Shown: positions 45,820-58,429 of the stretch, one piece after another
Layout of the letters: each line of letters opens with the position of its first letter
How positions within the stretch are numbered: the stretch's first letter is position 1
DNA from: Marisa cornuarietis
Lineage: Eukaryota; Mollusca; Gastropoda; Architaenioglossa; Ampullariidae
NCBI GenBank assembly: GCA_004794655.1
Contig: SMMW01000509.1
Coordinates: forward strand, 62,001-126,000
DNA length: 64,000 bases
Direction of reading: 5' to 3'
Position numbers and translations under genes: made by a program
Notes under the pieces: generated by a model
Databases searched by the model: none
Seen by the model: the letters and a program-made list of their open reading frames with translations, nothing else
Told to the model about the DNA's origin: nothing

Positions 45820-46297
45820 TTATTGCTTCACGCATGACAGAATATCCTTTAACGTAGTGCGAAACCGCGACCCCATGTGGTAGTAGATGACAAAGTTTAA
45901 GGACGCGGTTACCATCCGTAACACGGCAACGATTCTCCACAGGACGGACAGAAGGTTGTAGTAGCGGCCTGAGTAGGTTAGCTCCTTCACCAAGTACAGC
46001 GACAACTGCAGCATGACCTCAGGCGAGAAGCAGACGATGAACAAAAGAGACGACGACAGCAACATTTTGGTGGTTGCCAATTCTTTCTTCGAAAGTTTCG
46101 AGGAATCTTTTGACTGTTGCTCTTTCTCGGAACTTCCCACGGCTCCGTGCAGGTGGCGCCACATTGAGGCTTGGTACAGCTTGATGATTGTGAGGCTGGA
46201 GGTGATGATGATAAGAAACTGAAGGACAATTGTGAAGACAACAGTGTAGACGAATATGTCGATAATATCGAATACATATTTGTGATCCAAGTAAAAG
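45820..46297 (-). CDS. Receptor D exon 4 (TM5-TM7)
   Basis: Acceptor TTTCAG at 46298, stop TAA at 45820. Tail KDILSCVKQ as in B and C. Confidence 0.9.
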
Positions 46298-48373
46298 CTG
46301 AAATAAAAATAAACAAAGAAACAAACAATCATATCTTACCATTTGAAGAAAACTTTAATACATTTCTCGATAAAAGTTTTTCATTATCTTCAGTCTACAC
46401 TTTTTTTCTAATTACCAATTGTGTTTATTTTCGAGCGCTATTTTTCTGAATTAAGTTCGTGTTTTATTTCTTGGTAATACTCTTTCATTTTTTATTTATT
46501 TATTTTTTTTTTTGCTAAATATTTTGCTATTTTTTCTACTGATTGTCCTCTGATTGTATGTACGAGTTTTTCTTTGTTTCATTGCTATATATCTAATGAC
46601 TCATTCATTCTTTTGAATGTCTTTTGTTTGTTTGTTTGTTTGTTTGTTTGTTTGTTTGTTTGTTTGTTTGTTTGTCTGTCTGTCTCTTTCTTTCTTTCTT
46701 TCTTTGTTTTCTTGCACTGCGCGAGAGAAGGGGAGAGAAAGAGCAGGGAATAAGTAGATGAATTAAGAGAAGAAAAGAACAAAAATGGCTGCCAGAAAGA
46801 ATCACGATAAGGAATCGCTAAAGAGTTGAAGACTTTGAATAGTTTCTAAAGTTTAAACTCTCACCTGGTGTAGCTATTGGCCAAGTCCGTTTCGTTAGTG
46901 AGTGGATCAAAGACACAGGTAAAGGTGTGCTTGTGACCGGCGATGAGGGCCATGCCGCCCAGCAGAAACACGCCCATGAAGCCAATAACGGCCGCCATGC
47001 TGGAAGTCTTGAGGTATTTCTGAGCCTTGAAAGGGCTGAACACACACAAGCACCGCTCGCACGCGATGACACACGTGATGAACTGAGACACTTTACAGAA
47101 GCCGATGAAAGCTGTGTACAAATCACAAAGAAGAAAGATATTAATCATCATTTTCTCTTTATTTTCTTCGTTGTTTTCTCTTACAATTGAGCTCGTTGCT
47201 GTGTGGTTGTCAGAATGACTTTGTTATAATGGACGAAAGATATTTCTCTTTTACTCTTGAGTGTTTGAAGGTATGTATGAGTGCGTGCTCATGTGCGTGA
47301 GGATTAGAAAAGGGTATTCTACGGTTTAATTATTAAGGAGAATCTTCAGTTTAGTTGTTTACTTCTTTGTTGTTATGGAATACTTAATAAGCTGTAAAAA
47401 AGAAGCTGACTAACGGAAGAAATATAAGTTCAGTACTGACCTACAATGTTTTCCTCGAAGACACCTCGAACCTTAAATAACGCTCTGTACATATGTTCGA
47501 AATTTCGAAGGAACTGCCCTGTGATGCCCACAAGGTCTGTCAAAGACAACACAAACAGACACATGTTGATTCTCTCCCCTAGTCCCTGCCTGTAGAAGAC
47601 AGCGGCGTTGAGGATGTTGGCTGGGAATCCGAACAGGAACAGAAGGGGCGGGACGGTGGCGTTGAGGACGATTCGGAACAAGACTTCAGCCTGCTCCAGA
47701 CAAATATAAAGAGAGGAACTCGTTAAATTAAGACACTCTGTCCATCTGATATAATTTCTAGTACTAATTTTATCTGGTTTACTCACTGTGTGGTGGGCAA
47801 AAGTGAATGATGTCATTAGTGAGAGTTGACTGATGTGATAACTTTTGATGGCGTGCGTGTTGTGGTCTACGTGATTTCAATTCCGGTGCTTAGGTATCAG
47901 GTTCGGGACTTGGGAAGAAAAAAGGAGAGTGAGTAGTCCGTATGTTAAACTCCATGTGTGAAACATTAGTTTATATGGCCTTTCATTGACAACAATATCA
48001 GTTACTCACTTTCTACAACTCATTGATTCCTACCCTTTTGTGTTACATAGGTAGAGGGCATTCATTTGTTTTCATGAATCATGTAGTCTGGACTAATACC
48101 ATTTTTCTTTCCTAGTTTGTCATCCACAATCCTATGAGAAAAGACATTTGTTTTTCTGTCAGGTAAAGTCAAAGCTCTTCTTCGTCCCCTACGTCTACAT
48201 ACCTTATGACTGACGAGGTCATGTGGGTTTTCCCAAGGCTTGTAGCTATCGGATCGCAACACGATGCAACCTTCTGGGACGTAAGACAGAGAGCCGCTAG
48301 AAGGCAGAGTGACTGGTGGTCCATCTCCTGGCCCAACAAAGGTAGTCACGTGATACGAGCTGGCCTCTACCAT
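45820..48373 (-). CDS. Receptor D: class A rhodopsin-like GPCR, putative chemosensory receptor
   Basis: Exons 48203-48373, 47441-47690, 46865-47111 and 45820-46297 give 381 residues with all splice sites canonical. This is the cleanest gene of the array. It keeps GFPANILN, LSLTDL, ACERC, CFSP and NFVIYY at the same positions as B. Distinct points: exon 1 starts MVEASSYHVTTF, TM3 begins AFIGFCKVSQ and so has an extra Cys in its outer part, TM4 has a MGVFLLGGM core, and ICL3 reads RHLHGAVGSSEKEQQ. The introns are short (about 170 to 570 bp). The function is inferred from family only: a G-protein-coupled receptor in the plasma membrane, ligand unknown. Confidence 0.88.
46624..46674. repeat. (TTTG)n microsatellite
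   Basis: About thirteen tetramers in intron 3 of D, followed by TCTG and TTTC runs to 46705. Confidence 0.95.
46865..47111 (-). CDS. Receptor D exon 3 (TM3-TM4)
   Basis: Acceptor ACACAG, donor CACCAG|GTGAGA. About eight base differences from the sequence shared by A, B, C and E, several of them synonymous. Confidence 0.9.
47441..47690 (-). CDS. Receptor D exon 2 (TM1-TM2)
   Basis: Acceptor GGAGCAG before 47690, donor GTAG|GTCAGT. ECL1 reads VRGVFEENIV. Confidence 0.9.
48203..48373 (-). CDS. Receptor D exon 1 (N-terminus)
   Basis: ATG at 48373 after acceptor TTTTACGCAG plus 9 nt; donor CATAAG|GTATGT. Confidence 0.87.
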
Positions 48374-48499
48374 CGTAGTTCACTGCGTAAAACCCACGCG
48401 CTCCCATCAAATTTATTACAAAGCATCACCCAAATATATAAAGTTATTGTAAATTATCTGTATCACCTTCAACATAAATTTACTTGATTGACTGGTCAG

Positions 48500-49690
48500 C
48501 CTACCGTGCATTAACTTATGTTGAAGATGATACAGAATCGTCTCACACAGATGGCGGAAGAACTGCTCGTGGAAGAACTAGTTGGTTTTAGAACCAGCAG
48601 GAATACAGTTAAGAACTGCCTCCTGTTCATAAAAAACAATCAACACTGTAAAGATCTATACAATTACTTTATTGACATACGACAGAGTCTGGTTCAAAGG
48701 GTTGTCGCATGTGATGCGGAAATTTAACAGTAAGAAGGACACAATCCGAACTATTTAATCACGTAGGTCAGTTCTGGGAGCTCTAAGCGGTCGAGCTCTC
48801 TCCTACGACACTAGGAGTTGGCCAAGCTGTTCTTTATCCCTGGTGCAGTTGAACATCTGTCTTGAGAGAATAATTCAAGACACGCTTCGTGAGCACAACA
48901 CCTCTGTGTCTATCGGAGGAAGACCGCTAAGTAGCCTTGGCTATGCTAACGAGGTGGATGTTACTGCAGACAGCAATAGTGAGTTGCAGGCTCTCACAGG
49001 TAGACTCACCACCAGTGCCAGTGCATATGCAATCAGGTCAAACAAGAGCAAAGTAACAATGAACAATGTCGGACAAGCAAAAGCAGAGATCCATTGGACT
49101 GGAGAGCAGCGTGAGGAGACACAGAGTTTCAACAACACTTTAAGGATGGTAGTCGCGACATTTGTCAAAGAATAATAGCAGTAAAGGCAGAAATTGCAAA
49201 GTCGAATAAGATGTGGGACAGCAGGTGTATAAGCTTCGAAACGAAATTTAGGCAAAACAAGTCCCCTCATTTATTACAGCCGCGAATCGTGAACCCTGTT
49301 GGTCAAAAAGGGAAAGGAAAATATTGATATGAAGCACTTCCGGAAACTTCTTGGAAACTTTTACAAGGAAAAGAAAACAAACGAATTCGTTCACAATGTG
49401 GTTGCAGCCCAGCCTGGTCCTAGAAATCTCTGCTCGCGACCGCTAGGCGGCCTGATCTGACTCAGTTCATGTTGCTTGACACATATCACCCTACCACAGA
49501 CATTCCTCCTGGGAGGTGAGGAAGGAGGGTATCGAGGGGGGCAAACAAAAGGAAGGGTGGCTGACAACTTTTAACGAGTAGACTGGCTGCCAAACGACTG
49601 CTCTGTCGAGATGGACGCAGGATAGGCCCACTGTAGCCCATTCACCATTGCTGAGACTCGTCATGTTCCCCAACGATTGGTTTCAGTCAG
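48500..49690 (+). mobile_element. LINE relic in intron 0 of D
   Basis: Same relic as in B, C and E: MIQNRLTQMAEELLVEELVG, then LNICLERIIQDTLREH and a degraded catalytic box (LGYANEVDV for a YADD type) near 48940. Stops and shifts throughout. Confidence 0.8.
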
Positions 49691-50440
49691 GAGAAAGATA
49701 AACAGAGTATAATAATTGCCGGAATACCCTGCTTGCCCGCACATCTACTTGTCCACAAGCTTCTGGAAAGAGTTCGAGAAACAAACACAAGATATAATGA
49801 ACTGTGTCCAGAACCGTAACACCTCAAGTTTGTTGGAGTCTGATGGCCACCAATCTACTGCAATGTTTGAAAATTCGAGCATCGATTGTTTATAATCATA
49901 CGTTAACAAATAGTTCTTGCTAAGCCACGTAATTTCCACTTTGTTTGTAGAGATGTTGGTGACATTTAAAGATGATGCAGAAGGAAGTCGAACCATACGT
50001 GAGCAAACATGAAACTTAATCTATCGTTATTGACAGTAACCTCTTTTGTTCTACACAAGAAGTGTGTACAGTTTTGCTGTTTATTGACCCCAGCTTCCTC
50101 TCCAGCTGGTAGAAAAGTTTGTACACTTCACCGACGGTTGCGATAAGGACCCTTCTATTCCTATCACAAGCGCTGACAATTCTGTGTTATGATAATGACT
50201 TTCTGTAGAACACAGGCTTATTTAAGAAACTCTTGGAACTTTCTATGATAATGTTTTAATGAAGTTTGCATCAAAAATGTTCCAGAAAGTTTAGACATAG
50301 GTTTCTTTGCTTTTGTGATAAATACTAAATTTGTCTGCTTGCTAAATTAATGCCAGCTGAAAAATTCTGGAAGAGCTTACTGCTGAAAACCTTTTGCCTC
50401 TCGTCAGCACTGTAAAAAATTGAAATTAATGAGAGTAAGA
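49690..50440. other. Intron 0 remainder of D, no gene
   Basis: Unit-shared AT-rich sequence, similar to 36440-36950. No conserved frame. Confidence 0.5.
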
Positions 50441-50471
50441 ATAAAAGATTTAGAGAAAAATGTAGGCTTAC

Positions 50472-50625
50472 CTTAATATACTTTTATCTTTGTCTAAGCT
50501 CATAAATCCTAATGCTAAACCAGTGTGACCGACATCGAGAATTCTTCCGCAAGTTTAAAGCAATGTCATTGAAAGAAATTCGCCATTTATAGGATGGTTT
50601 GAGTCAATATTGTGCCACGCCTTTG
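50472..50625 (-). promoter_or_regulatory. Promoter module and putative exon 0 of receptor D
   Basis: GGCGTGGC 50614-50621, TGACTCA 50600-50606, TATAAATG 50584-50591, donor TTAAG|GTAAGC at 50472/50471. Confidence 0.6.
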
Positions 50626-50794
50626 AGAATAAGTGAGAAAAGTAAAGAAATGGAAATGGTGGATATTAGAGTCTACAGTGGATGTTGGAAATGCTTATTT
50701 TTTATTTTTAAATTTTTCTTTTCGCCTCTTTGATGCTGATTTTATAACTCCTCCTCCCTACACTCTTTCATACTCTTACTTGTGAAGTGGAAGA

Positions 50795-50795
<1 letters not shown>

Positions 50796-50878
<83 letters not shown>
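50796..50878. repeat. (TG)n tract 5' of the receptor D promoter
   Basis: About 41 units then a GAGA run, 205 bp upstream of the TATA-like box. Confidence 0.95.
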
Positions 50879-50893
<15 letters not shown>

Positions 50894-51615
50894 AAGAGAA
50901 GTATTGGGGAAAAGCTTATGGTCCGCTGTTTACAAAGTAATTTTTTTCTTATGTCAATCAATTTACCCCCGTCTTTATTTTCTTTGAATATATTTGAAGA
51001 CAACTTATCTCAAAGTCAGATAATTGGTTATTCATTTCTGTTTGCAGTAAAATATTTTGAAGCAAATATTATATTGAGGCACAAATTGTGTGTGAAATTA
51101 TGTGCAACCACTGGTGTTGTTTACATAAACATTTATCTGATAGCATCCCTTATTTGTTCATTATTTTCTACTGTTTGAAGCAAAGTCCTTTCATGAGGTA
51201 TCTCAAATTACATCTATTAATCTATGATAAAACAGTTTTTTAAATCGACTGGTGTATTCAATTGTTTTGGTGGGGAGGGACACATGCTTGTTTAGTGAAA
51301 GTGTGCATGGTTATTTTACGAATGGCGCTACAACACACATTATTGAACCCTCTTTGTTTCCTTTACAAAGGCATTACTTTTGCTGTAAATACATTTTATC
51401 TATTTCTGCCTTTATCTTGATGATTGTTAATTACCCCTTATCCTGTTTAAGCGTATTTTATCAGACAGAGATAATTTTAATTTTCCAAATTATTTTTTAT
51501 ACTGTTTATTTTTTACTGTACCGTTTTTGAAGCTTCTAATCAGAATGACAAACATAAAGAAAGACACACTCCTCTACGCACCACACATACACACACACAC
51601 ACGCTCCCACACATA

Positions 51616-51770
51616 CACCTGGGGTGGACAAACTTGTCTTCTTGTGAGCGCGCCTCGAAATTCTAAACTATGTGGCAGGGTGGTAACATACCAAAAACCC
51701 ACGACAATTCTAGGGAAAATGGGACAACAAAAAAATGCACACATAATTTAATAATGACTGAATTTAACGT
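51616..51770. mobile_element. hAT-type MITE relic, left half
   Basis: Begins CTGGGGTGGACAAACTTG and shares AACATACCAAAAA and GGGACAACAA with the left half of 63539-63925. No matching right end found. Confidence 0.6.
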
Positions 51771-52070
51771 AAAAAAGTGATGTTGTTTCAATGCGCATCA
51801 GACTTGCTCGGCTTCATGATCGACAAAGTCACATTCATCAACTCTTCTGGCCGATTCTTGTTAGTTCGGAAACGCGTGTCTACTGAGTGATTTGAAGAAC
51901 TTGAAAATGATTTCAGGAATTAAAAAAGTCCTCCTTCAACACTGTGTTGCACTGGAAATTGACCAGCGAGCACGGTCCACGTCCACCATAAGTGGATCTG
52001 ACAAAACACTTTTTAGATTTTAGATTGTACCCACTGGGCAATTGTGTTAGCACCTTCATGCCGGATGTTT
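51771..52070. other. Spacer D-E, unclassified
   Basis: No homology to the other spacers and no gene seen. Confidence 0.4.
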
Positions 52071-52089
52071 CACTAGCATGATGACAGTC

Positions 52090-52280
52090 TCAGTAGTACC
52101 AGCTTGATATCATTGTCAAAATTACTCGTTGACCGTGAACGTAAAATCCACTGGTTTGACATGAAAGTCAAGCATACTAGTTTGATAAGAGTGTCAACTC
52201 TAAGTTTGTCTCGATTGTCAATCGGCTCGTTTGTCGCGTGCACATTTTTGACATAAATGTCAATTATACTAGTTGCTGTG
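52090..52280. repeat. 26-bp minisatellite, about seven diverged copies (unit E)
   Basis: TTTGACATGAA and ACTAGTTTGA phrases at 24-28 base spacing, at the place homologous to 28805-29480. Confidence 0.7.
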
Positions 52281-52539
52281 ATTATTACAAACATGAAAAA
52301 GATTGCCAAAAAGTCTATATGTGTAGTTCAAACAGCCTTGAAGACGATTTGCATTAAGTAAGAAAGAATGTTTCCAAGTAGATGTAAATTATTTTAATAG
52401 CGAAAACATTTGCGTTCCTCATCACATATGTGCAGGAATTCTCCCTTAGCAGAACAAGTGAACAAACAGATTGATAACAACATGGAAAGGCTCCAGCAAA
52501 AGTAAGTCTAGATAATGAACTATTTGTCTGTTATTATCA

Positions 52540-53640
52540 ACGATTGATAAATGTGCATTAATAAAATATTTTATGAGACAAGTATTACTTTTAAAAATCC
52601 GAACACTTTGTTGCCGATCTCTTAGACGAAAGTACTTGTTAACTGCTTTTATTGTCAGTTTCGTATCTGTTTATCGATCATTGTTGTCCTCATGATAACT
52701 GTATTTTTCAGTTAAAATTTATGACAAACTATTTTAATAAACCCCAAACTATTCTCTAGTCTGGTATTAGCTATAGTAAATCGTGCAGGTTTTTCCCAGT
52801 GTCACATACAACTTGTACTACAAATCATTTCCATGCTGGTGATGTTGCTAATGTCCTTTTTCCGCGTCATTTCGCTGGAGAAAAAATATTAAATCAACAA
52901 CCCACACTCAAGCTCCTGATTATGTGGTAAATAATATATTTCTCGATGTTCAGAAAACAACTGTCGTTTTGTTATTCAGTAGCCGAGTTTGTTAGAGTGT
53001 CTAACCTTGGACGGGGCAAAGGTACAACCGCGACACACATTCGGATTAATTCTACCTAAACAGTTCAAGTAAACAAATTTACATCAATACCGAAAGAGTC
53101 AAGCAAAAGCAGGTCTCGATAACTAAACTAAATGTTTGTCTGTCTCTATCGACAATCGAGAAATGTACACTTTAAAAAATAATGTATATATATATATATA
53201 ATTTAATAAAGTAAACGTCCTACCAATCCGATGTTACATATTCTTTTCAAATGCTTTTATTGGTCGTTTCGTGTTAATTTATCGATAATTGCAAAGTAAT
53301 TGAACTTGAAAATGAACATTGTTACTCTCACAGTAACGGTATATTCCTGTTTAAAATTTTGAATTTAATATAAAATACGAAAACGCTAATTGCTGTTCAA
53401 AACTCTAAGCGGAGTAGCAGTAAGTCTTAATGTCCTGTAAGGCATTTAACAACTTTTATCGCTAGAGAACCAAAATTAAATCAATAACATCTACACGATC
53501 TCTTGTTTAAAGTTACTGATTATGTGGCAAATAATATATATTTCCATGTTTCTAACAAAATCTGTGTTAACATCTGTCGCTTTCTGATACCGTAGCCGAG
53601 CTTGAGTGCGTCTCTCCTAAGACATGGACGAGGACATGGA
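52540..53640. repeat. Local ~610-bp tandem duplication in the 3' flank of E
   Basis: 52540-53020 and 53150-53640 match in order: a TATCGACAATCGAGAAATGTAC-type start, TGCTTTTATTG, GATTATGTGGYAAATAATATA and AGCCGAG. The conserved donor-like block is present near 52835 but its GT is lost. Confidence 0.65.
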
Positions 53641-53732
53641 CGAGGGTCGTAAGTGTGCGACTGCGGCGCACTTTGCACTGCGGACTTTCATTTTGTGACT
53701 AAGTAAATGTAGGTCCGTCCTGCTTGAGAGTC

Positions 53733-54210
53733 TTACATCTTTATGCATGTCAGAATTTCCTTTAATGTAGTGCGAAACCGCGACCCCATGTGGTAGTAGA
53801 TGACAAAGTTCAAGGACGCGGTCACCATTCGTAATACGGTAACGATTCTCCACAGCACAGACAGGAGATTGTAGTAGCGGCCTGAGTCGCTGAGCTCCTT
53901 CACCAAGTACAGCGACATCTGCAGCATAACAACAGGCGAGAAGCAGACAATGAACAAGAGAGACGACGCCAGCAACATCTTGGTGGTCGCCACTTCTTTC
54001 TTCGACAGTCTCAAGAAATCTTTTGACTGTTGCTCTTTGTCGGAACGTCCCGTGGCTCCGTGCTGGTGGCGCCACCTAGAGGCTTGGTACAGTTTGATGA
54101 CTGTGAGGCTGGAGGTGATGATGATGAGAAACAGAAGGACGATTGTGAAGACGACAGCGTAGACGAATACGTCGATAATATCAAATACGTATTTGTGATC
54201 CAAGTAAAAA
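53733..54210 (-). CDS. Receptor E exon 4 (TM5-TM7)
   Basis: Acceptor TTTTTCAG before 54210. Open to TAA at 53733. Confidence 0.9.
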
Positions 54211-56429
54211 CTGAAAAAAGAAATAACTTACGATTCAAGCTGGATTTTTGTACATTTACCTTTTCAACATTATTTATGATCATTATTACTACCGTTTCCT
54301 TCATTATCAGATCCTTGCTTTTTCCTGTACTCTTAAAGTTCGTGGCTTATTACTTATTGGTATTACTCTTTATTTCTGTTTCTTAATACTTCCACTGTTT
54401 TCTTTCTCGTATTTTCTGGTTATGATTCTTTCTCTTATTTTTTCTGTTTTCTTTTAGTTAACATCTTTTATGTCTCGTTCATTCTGTCTAATGACAGGTT
54501 TCTTCTTTCCTTGTGTCTCACACAGATATATATATATATATATATAAATCGAGTGTACGAGGAGCAGGGAATAATTCGAGGAATAGGAAGGAAAAGTGAA
54601 AATGTAAGAAAGTTAAAGAATGTAAATAGTAGCTCACCTCGTGTAACTGTTGGCCAAGTCCGTCTCGTTAGTGAGAGGATCAAAGACACAGGTAAAGGTG
54701 TGCTTGTGACCGGCGATGAGGGCCATGCCGCCCACCAGAAACACGCCCATGATGCCGATGACGGCCGCCATGCTGGAAGTCTTGAGGTATTTCTGAGCCT
54801 TGAAAGGGCTGAACACACACAAGCACCGCTCGCACGCGATGACACACGTGATGAACTGAGACACTTTACTGAAGCCGGTGAAACCTGATGTTCAGATTAC
54901 AAAAAAGAGTAAGCGTAATCGTTATTTTGTCACTTTTTCATTTCCTTTATACTTGTGATTTTTTCCTCATATGAATGATCTCGTTTTTTGCGTAGGGTCA
55001 AAATACGTTTGTTGTGAATGGTGAAAGCGATTTATCTTTATGTTTTAAGTGTTAAAACGTGTGCAGTGGAATGAGTTTGCTTAGGTGTTTGCATGAATTT
55101 GTATAGGCGGTAAAGAGTATTCTAAACTTTTAGAGAAAACGAGCTTCTCGAGCACAACTGTTCACTTATTTATTGTTATGTTATACTTAATACAATGTTT
55201 AAAAAATGACTAAAGCAAATAAAATATGTGCAATGCTGACCTACAATGTATTCCTGGAAGAACCCTGGAACCTTAAATAACGCCCTGTACATCTGCTCGA
55301 AATTCATAAAGAACTGCGCTGTGATGCCCACGAGGTCTGTCAAAGACAACACAAACAGACACATGTTGATTCTCTCCCCTAGTCCCTGCCTGTAGAAGAC
55401 AGCGGCGTTGAGGATGTTGGCTGGGAATCCGAACAGGAACAGAAGAGGTGTGGCCGTGGCGTTAAGGAGGATGCGGACCCAGAGTTCAGCCTGCTCCAGA
55501 CAAATATAAAGAAAGGAACTCGTTATGCCACCCTGTCTACTATCTAGTAATGATTTCTCCTGGGTGGCTAAGAAAATAGTCGCCGTGTGGTGGGCGATTG
55601 CGATGAGGGTGTAAAGTGAGTGACGACAGTAGTGAGGAGTGATTGCTATGGTGACAACGTCTGTGCTAACGTTCACGTCCCGTGATTTTAATGCCGGTGA
55701 TTAGGTTTGAAATTCGTGACTTTCAATGGTCATAGGGGTATGTTGGGTGCGGGAAGGGAAGTCGCAGAGTCTGCATATTAACTCAAATGTTAACTCACGT
55801 GTTAAGTGTAAAGCATTGCTTTGTGATTGTGACTTGACAACTGTCCTCCTTAGAGCCTCACGTACACTTTACAATACACTGCTTCCTCGTTATTTATTCG
55901 GTAATTCCAAAAGTCAAAATTTCTTCTTGAAATATCAGTTTAATGTTGCCCTAGCACGTGGCAATGTAATTATACTTTTGGGATGGAGTCTAACCCAGCC
56001 TGTTACTTCCTACATGGTTAGAGAACGGATATTTTTCTCGCCCTGTCACATACATGCATGCTCATCTTTACCTGAATATGCATAAATATACAGAGACACC
56101 ATCGACCGCCTCCACCGCCACCACCAAAAATCATATTTTCACATAAGTGGTAAGTTATTGCATACGTTATTATCCACAGTCTCATAGGCAAACAATCTCT
56201 GTTATGAGATAAAGTCAAAGTTCTTTCTCACCACCACCATCCCTCCAAGTCTACATACCTTGTGGTTGACGAGGTCGTATGGGTTTTCCCAAGGCTTGTA
56301 GCTATCAGACCGCACCACGATGCAGCCTTGTGGGACGTAAGACAAAGAGCCGCTAGAGGGCAGAGTGATTGATGGTCCGTCTCCTGGTCCCACAAAGGCA
56401 GTCACGTGATACGAGCTGGTCTCCAGCAT
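53733..56429 (-). CDS. Receptor E: class A rhodopsin-like GPCR, putative chemosensory receptor
   Basis: Exons 56259-56429, 55241-55490, 54638-54884 and 53733-54210 give 381 residues, no stops, all sites GT-AG. TM motifs are as in B. Exon 1 starts MLETSSYHVTAF; ECL1 reads VPGFFQEYIV, so one acidic residue is lost; ICL3 is RHQHGATGRSDKEQQ; the tail ends KEILTCIKM. Exon 3 and the ~110 bp after it match receptor B closely. The coding frame looks functional, but its upstream promoter module has both the TATA-like and AP-1 sites altered, so expression may differ from its neighbours. Confidence 0.87.
54638..54884 (-). CDS. Receptor E exon 3 (TM3-TM4)
   Basis: Acceptor ACATCAG, donor ACACGAG|GTGAGC. 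The exon end differs from the CACCAG of A, C and D and is shared only with B. An (AT)n run lies at 54525-54546 in the following intron. Confidence 0.9.
55241..55490 (-). CDS. Receptor E exon 2 (TM1-TM2)
   Basis: Acceptor GGAGCAG, donor GTAG|GTCAGC. Closest to exon 2 of A in TM1 (LLNATATPLLFLFGF). Confidence 0.9.
56259..56429 (-). CDS. Receptor E exon 1 (N-terminus)
   Basis: ATG at 56429 after acceptor TTTTTTTACGTAG plus 9 nt; donor CACAAG|GTATGT. Confidence 0.87.
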
Positions 56430-56569
56430 CGTAGTTCGCTACGTAAAAAAACATGTGCTCTCATTAAGTTTTATACAAAACATTTCTAAAGTATACAACT
56501 TATTTTAGTCTGTGATGTGTCGGCATCACCTTCGAAATAAGTTATTGGGTTGACTGCTCAAGCTTGTCG

Positions 56570-57468
56570 TTCGGTAGTTTATGTTGAAGATGCTACAGAA
56601 TCGTTTCATACGGATAGCGGAGAAGTCCAGTTTCAGAGAAGGCAACATCTGCATTCTGATAGAAAAATATCTTCAACACGGAAAGATCTGTAACATAAAT
56701 TTATTGACTTAAATAAGACATCCAAAAGAGTTTGGCGCGAATGATTGTGGCACGTGATGCGTAAATTCACCTTTGAAGAGGGCATCGTCCAAATCATTGT
56801 CGTTGTGCGCCAGTCCTGGGAGCTCGGTGCTGTGCAGTGAAAAAAATGGAAGTGCGCTTTCCTATGAAATGACAGTCCACTAAGGCTGCTCTTTGTTCTC
56901 CGGTGCTGTTCAATATATATCTTGAGAGAATCATACAAGACACACTCCATGAGCACAAAAATTCTGTAATCACCGGAGGAAGACCACTAAGTAACCTTGG
57001 TTATGCTGACGACCTCCATCTAATGGCAGGCAACACAAGTGAGTTACAGGCTCTAACAGATAGACTCGCCGCCAGTACGAGTACATTTGTGTTTGAAAAA
57101 AAACTTGGACAAGAGCAAAGTAATGGTGAACATTGTGGGACAAGGAAAAGCAGAGATCTATGCTGTGCAACTTGGGGAGGTACAGAGTTTCAAGCATTTA
57201 GAAGCGACGCATTTTCTTTGAGGACATTCCTCAAATAATAACTGCATCAATGGCAGCAATGTCGAGTCCTAACAAGATCTGAAACCCCAGGTGTATAAGT
57301 TTCGAAATTCAAGGTATGCAAGTCCTTGGTCGTTCCCATCATACTTTGCGAGGGCGGAACATTGACCCTGTATGGCGATAAGGAGAGGACGTTTCAGGCG
57401 TTTGAGATGAAACGCTTCCGAAGACCCCTCGGAATCTTCCGAATGGATACCTGCGCATTACAAATGGA

Positions 57469-57530
<62 letters not shown>

Positions 57531-57560
57531 ATCTCCTTAGGGAACAGAAAACAAACAAAT
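56570..57560 (+). mobile_element. LINE relic in intron 0 of E
   Basis: FNIYLERIIQDTLHEHKNSV near 56909, then an intact catalytic box LGYADDLHLMAG near 57000. The 3' part is broken by an (ATC)n expansion. Confidence 0.8.
57469..57531. repeat. (ATC)n microsatellite
   Basis: About twenty ATC units inside the LINE relic; absent from the other relic copies. Confidence 0.95.
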
Positions 57561-57996
57561 GCAGTCGCCGCAAACATTCAGAAACCTTTATTCATCGTTA
57601 TTGCCAATAATCTCACTTGTTCTGCACGAGAAGTTTAAACAGTTCTGCTGCTTACTGCGACAATGTCTTGTAGAAAAGACCGAACACTACATCGACGGTT
57701 GCAACAATGACCCTTCTCTTCCGAGTAGACATGTTTTCCGTCTGTTACAAAAAATGACTTTCTGTAGTACACAGGCTTAAGGCTTAAACTACGAGTCTCC
57801 GTCCATCACCAGTACCTAATACCACTTAGGTCAGCGACAATACTTTGTGATAAATATTATATTTGTTTGCTTGTTAACTGATGCCAACAGCAAAATGTTG
57901 GCATCTCTTGATGCTAAAAAGTTTTGTCCTATCTTTGGAGCTGTTAAACAGAGAAATCAGTCAGAATGAAACATTTAGAAAGAAATTAAAATTTAC

Positions 57997-58155
57997 TTAA
58001 AAATCTTTAGTATACTTTTACCTTTGTTGAAGCTTATAACTCTCTCTGCCAAACCACTGTGGTCAACATAAGGAATTCGACCTTTAAATGATGAATTAAT
58101 TGTAGAAAAATCGCTATTTGTAGGTAGGTCTGAGTAAATATTGTGCCACGCCTCT
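57997..58155 (-). promoter_or_regulatory. Promoter module and putative exon 0 of receptor E (altered)
   Basis: GGCGTGGC kept at 58145-58152. The TATA-like box reads TACAAATA (58115-58122) and the AP-1 site TTACTCA (58131-58137). The donor is weak, TTAA|GTAAAT at 57997/57996. Confidence 0.5.
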
Positions 58156-58304
58156 GGTAATTAGTGGAAAAGAAGAGAAATGGAAATGTATGATGATGGA
58201 GTATGTACCTGATGCTGGAAATGTTTTTATTCCGGGAATTTTCGCGTTTCTTGAATTTTGATTTCATAAACGCTCCTCCCTGCACTCTCATTAGTGAATT
58301 GGAA

Positions 58305-58306
<2 letters not shown>

Positions 58307-58389
<83 letters not shown>
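58307..58389. repeat. (TG)n tract 5' of the receptor E promoter
   Basis: About 41 units, 185 bp upstream of the TATA-like position. Confidence 0.95.
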
Positions 58390-58393
<4 letters not shown>

Positions 58394-58429
58394 AAGAGAA
58401 ATATTAGGGGCAAACGTTTAAGGTCCGCT

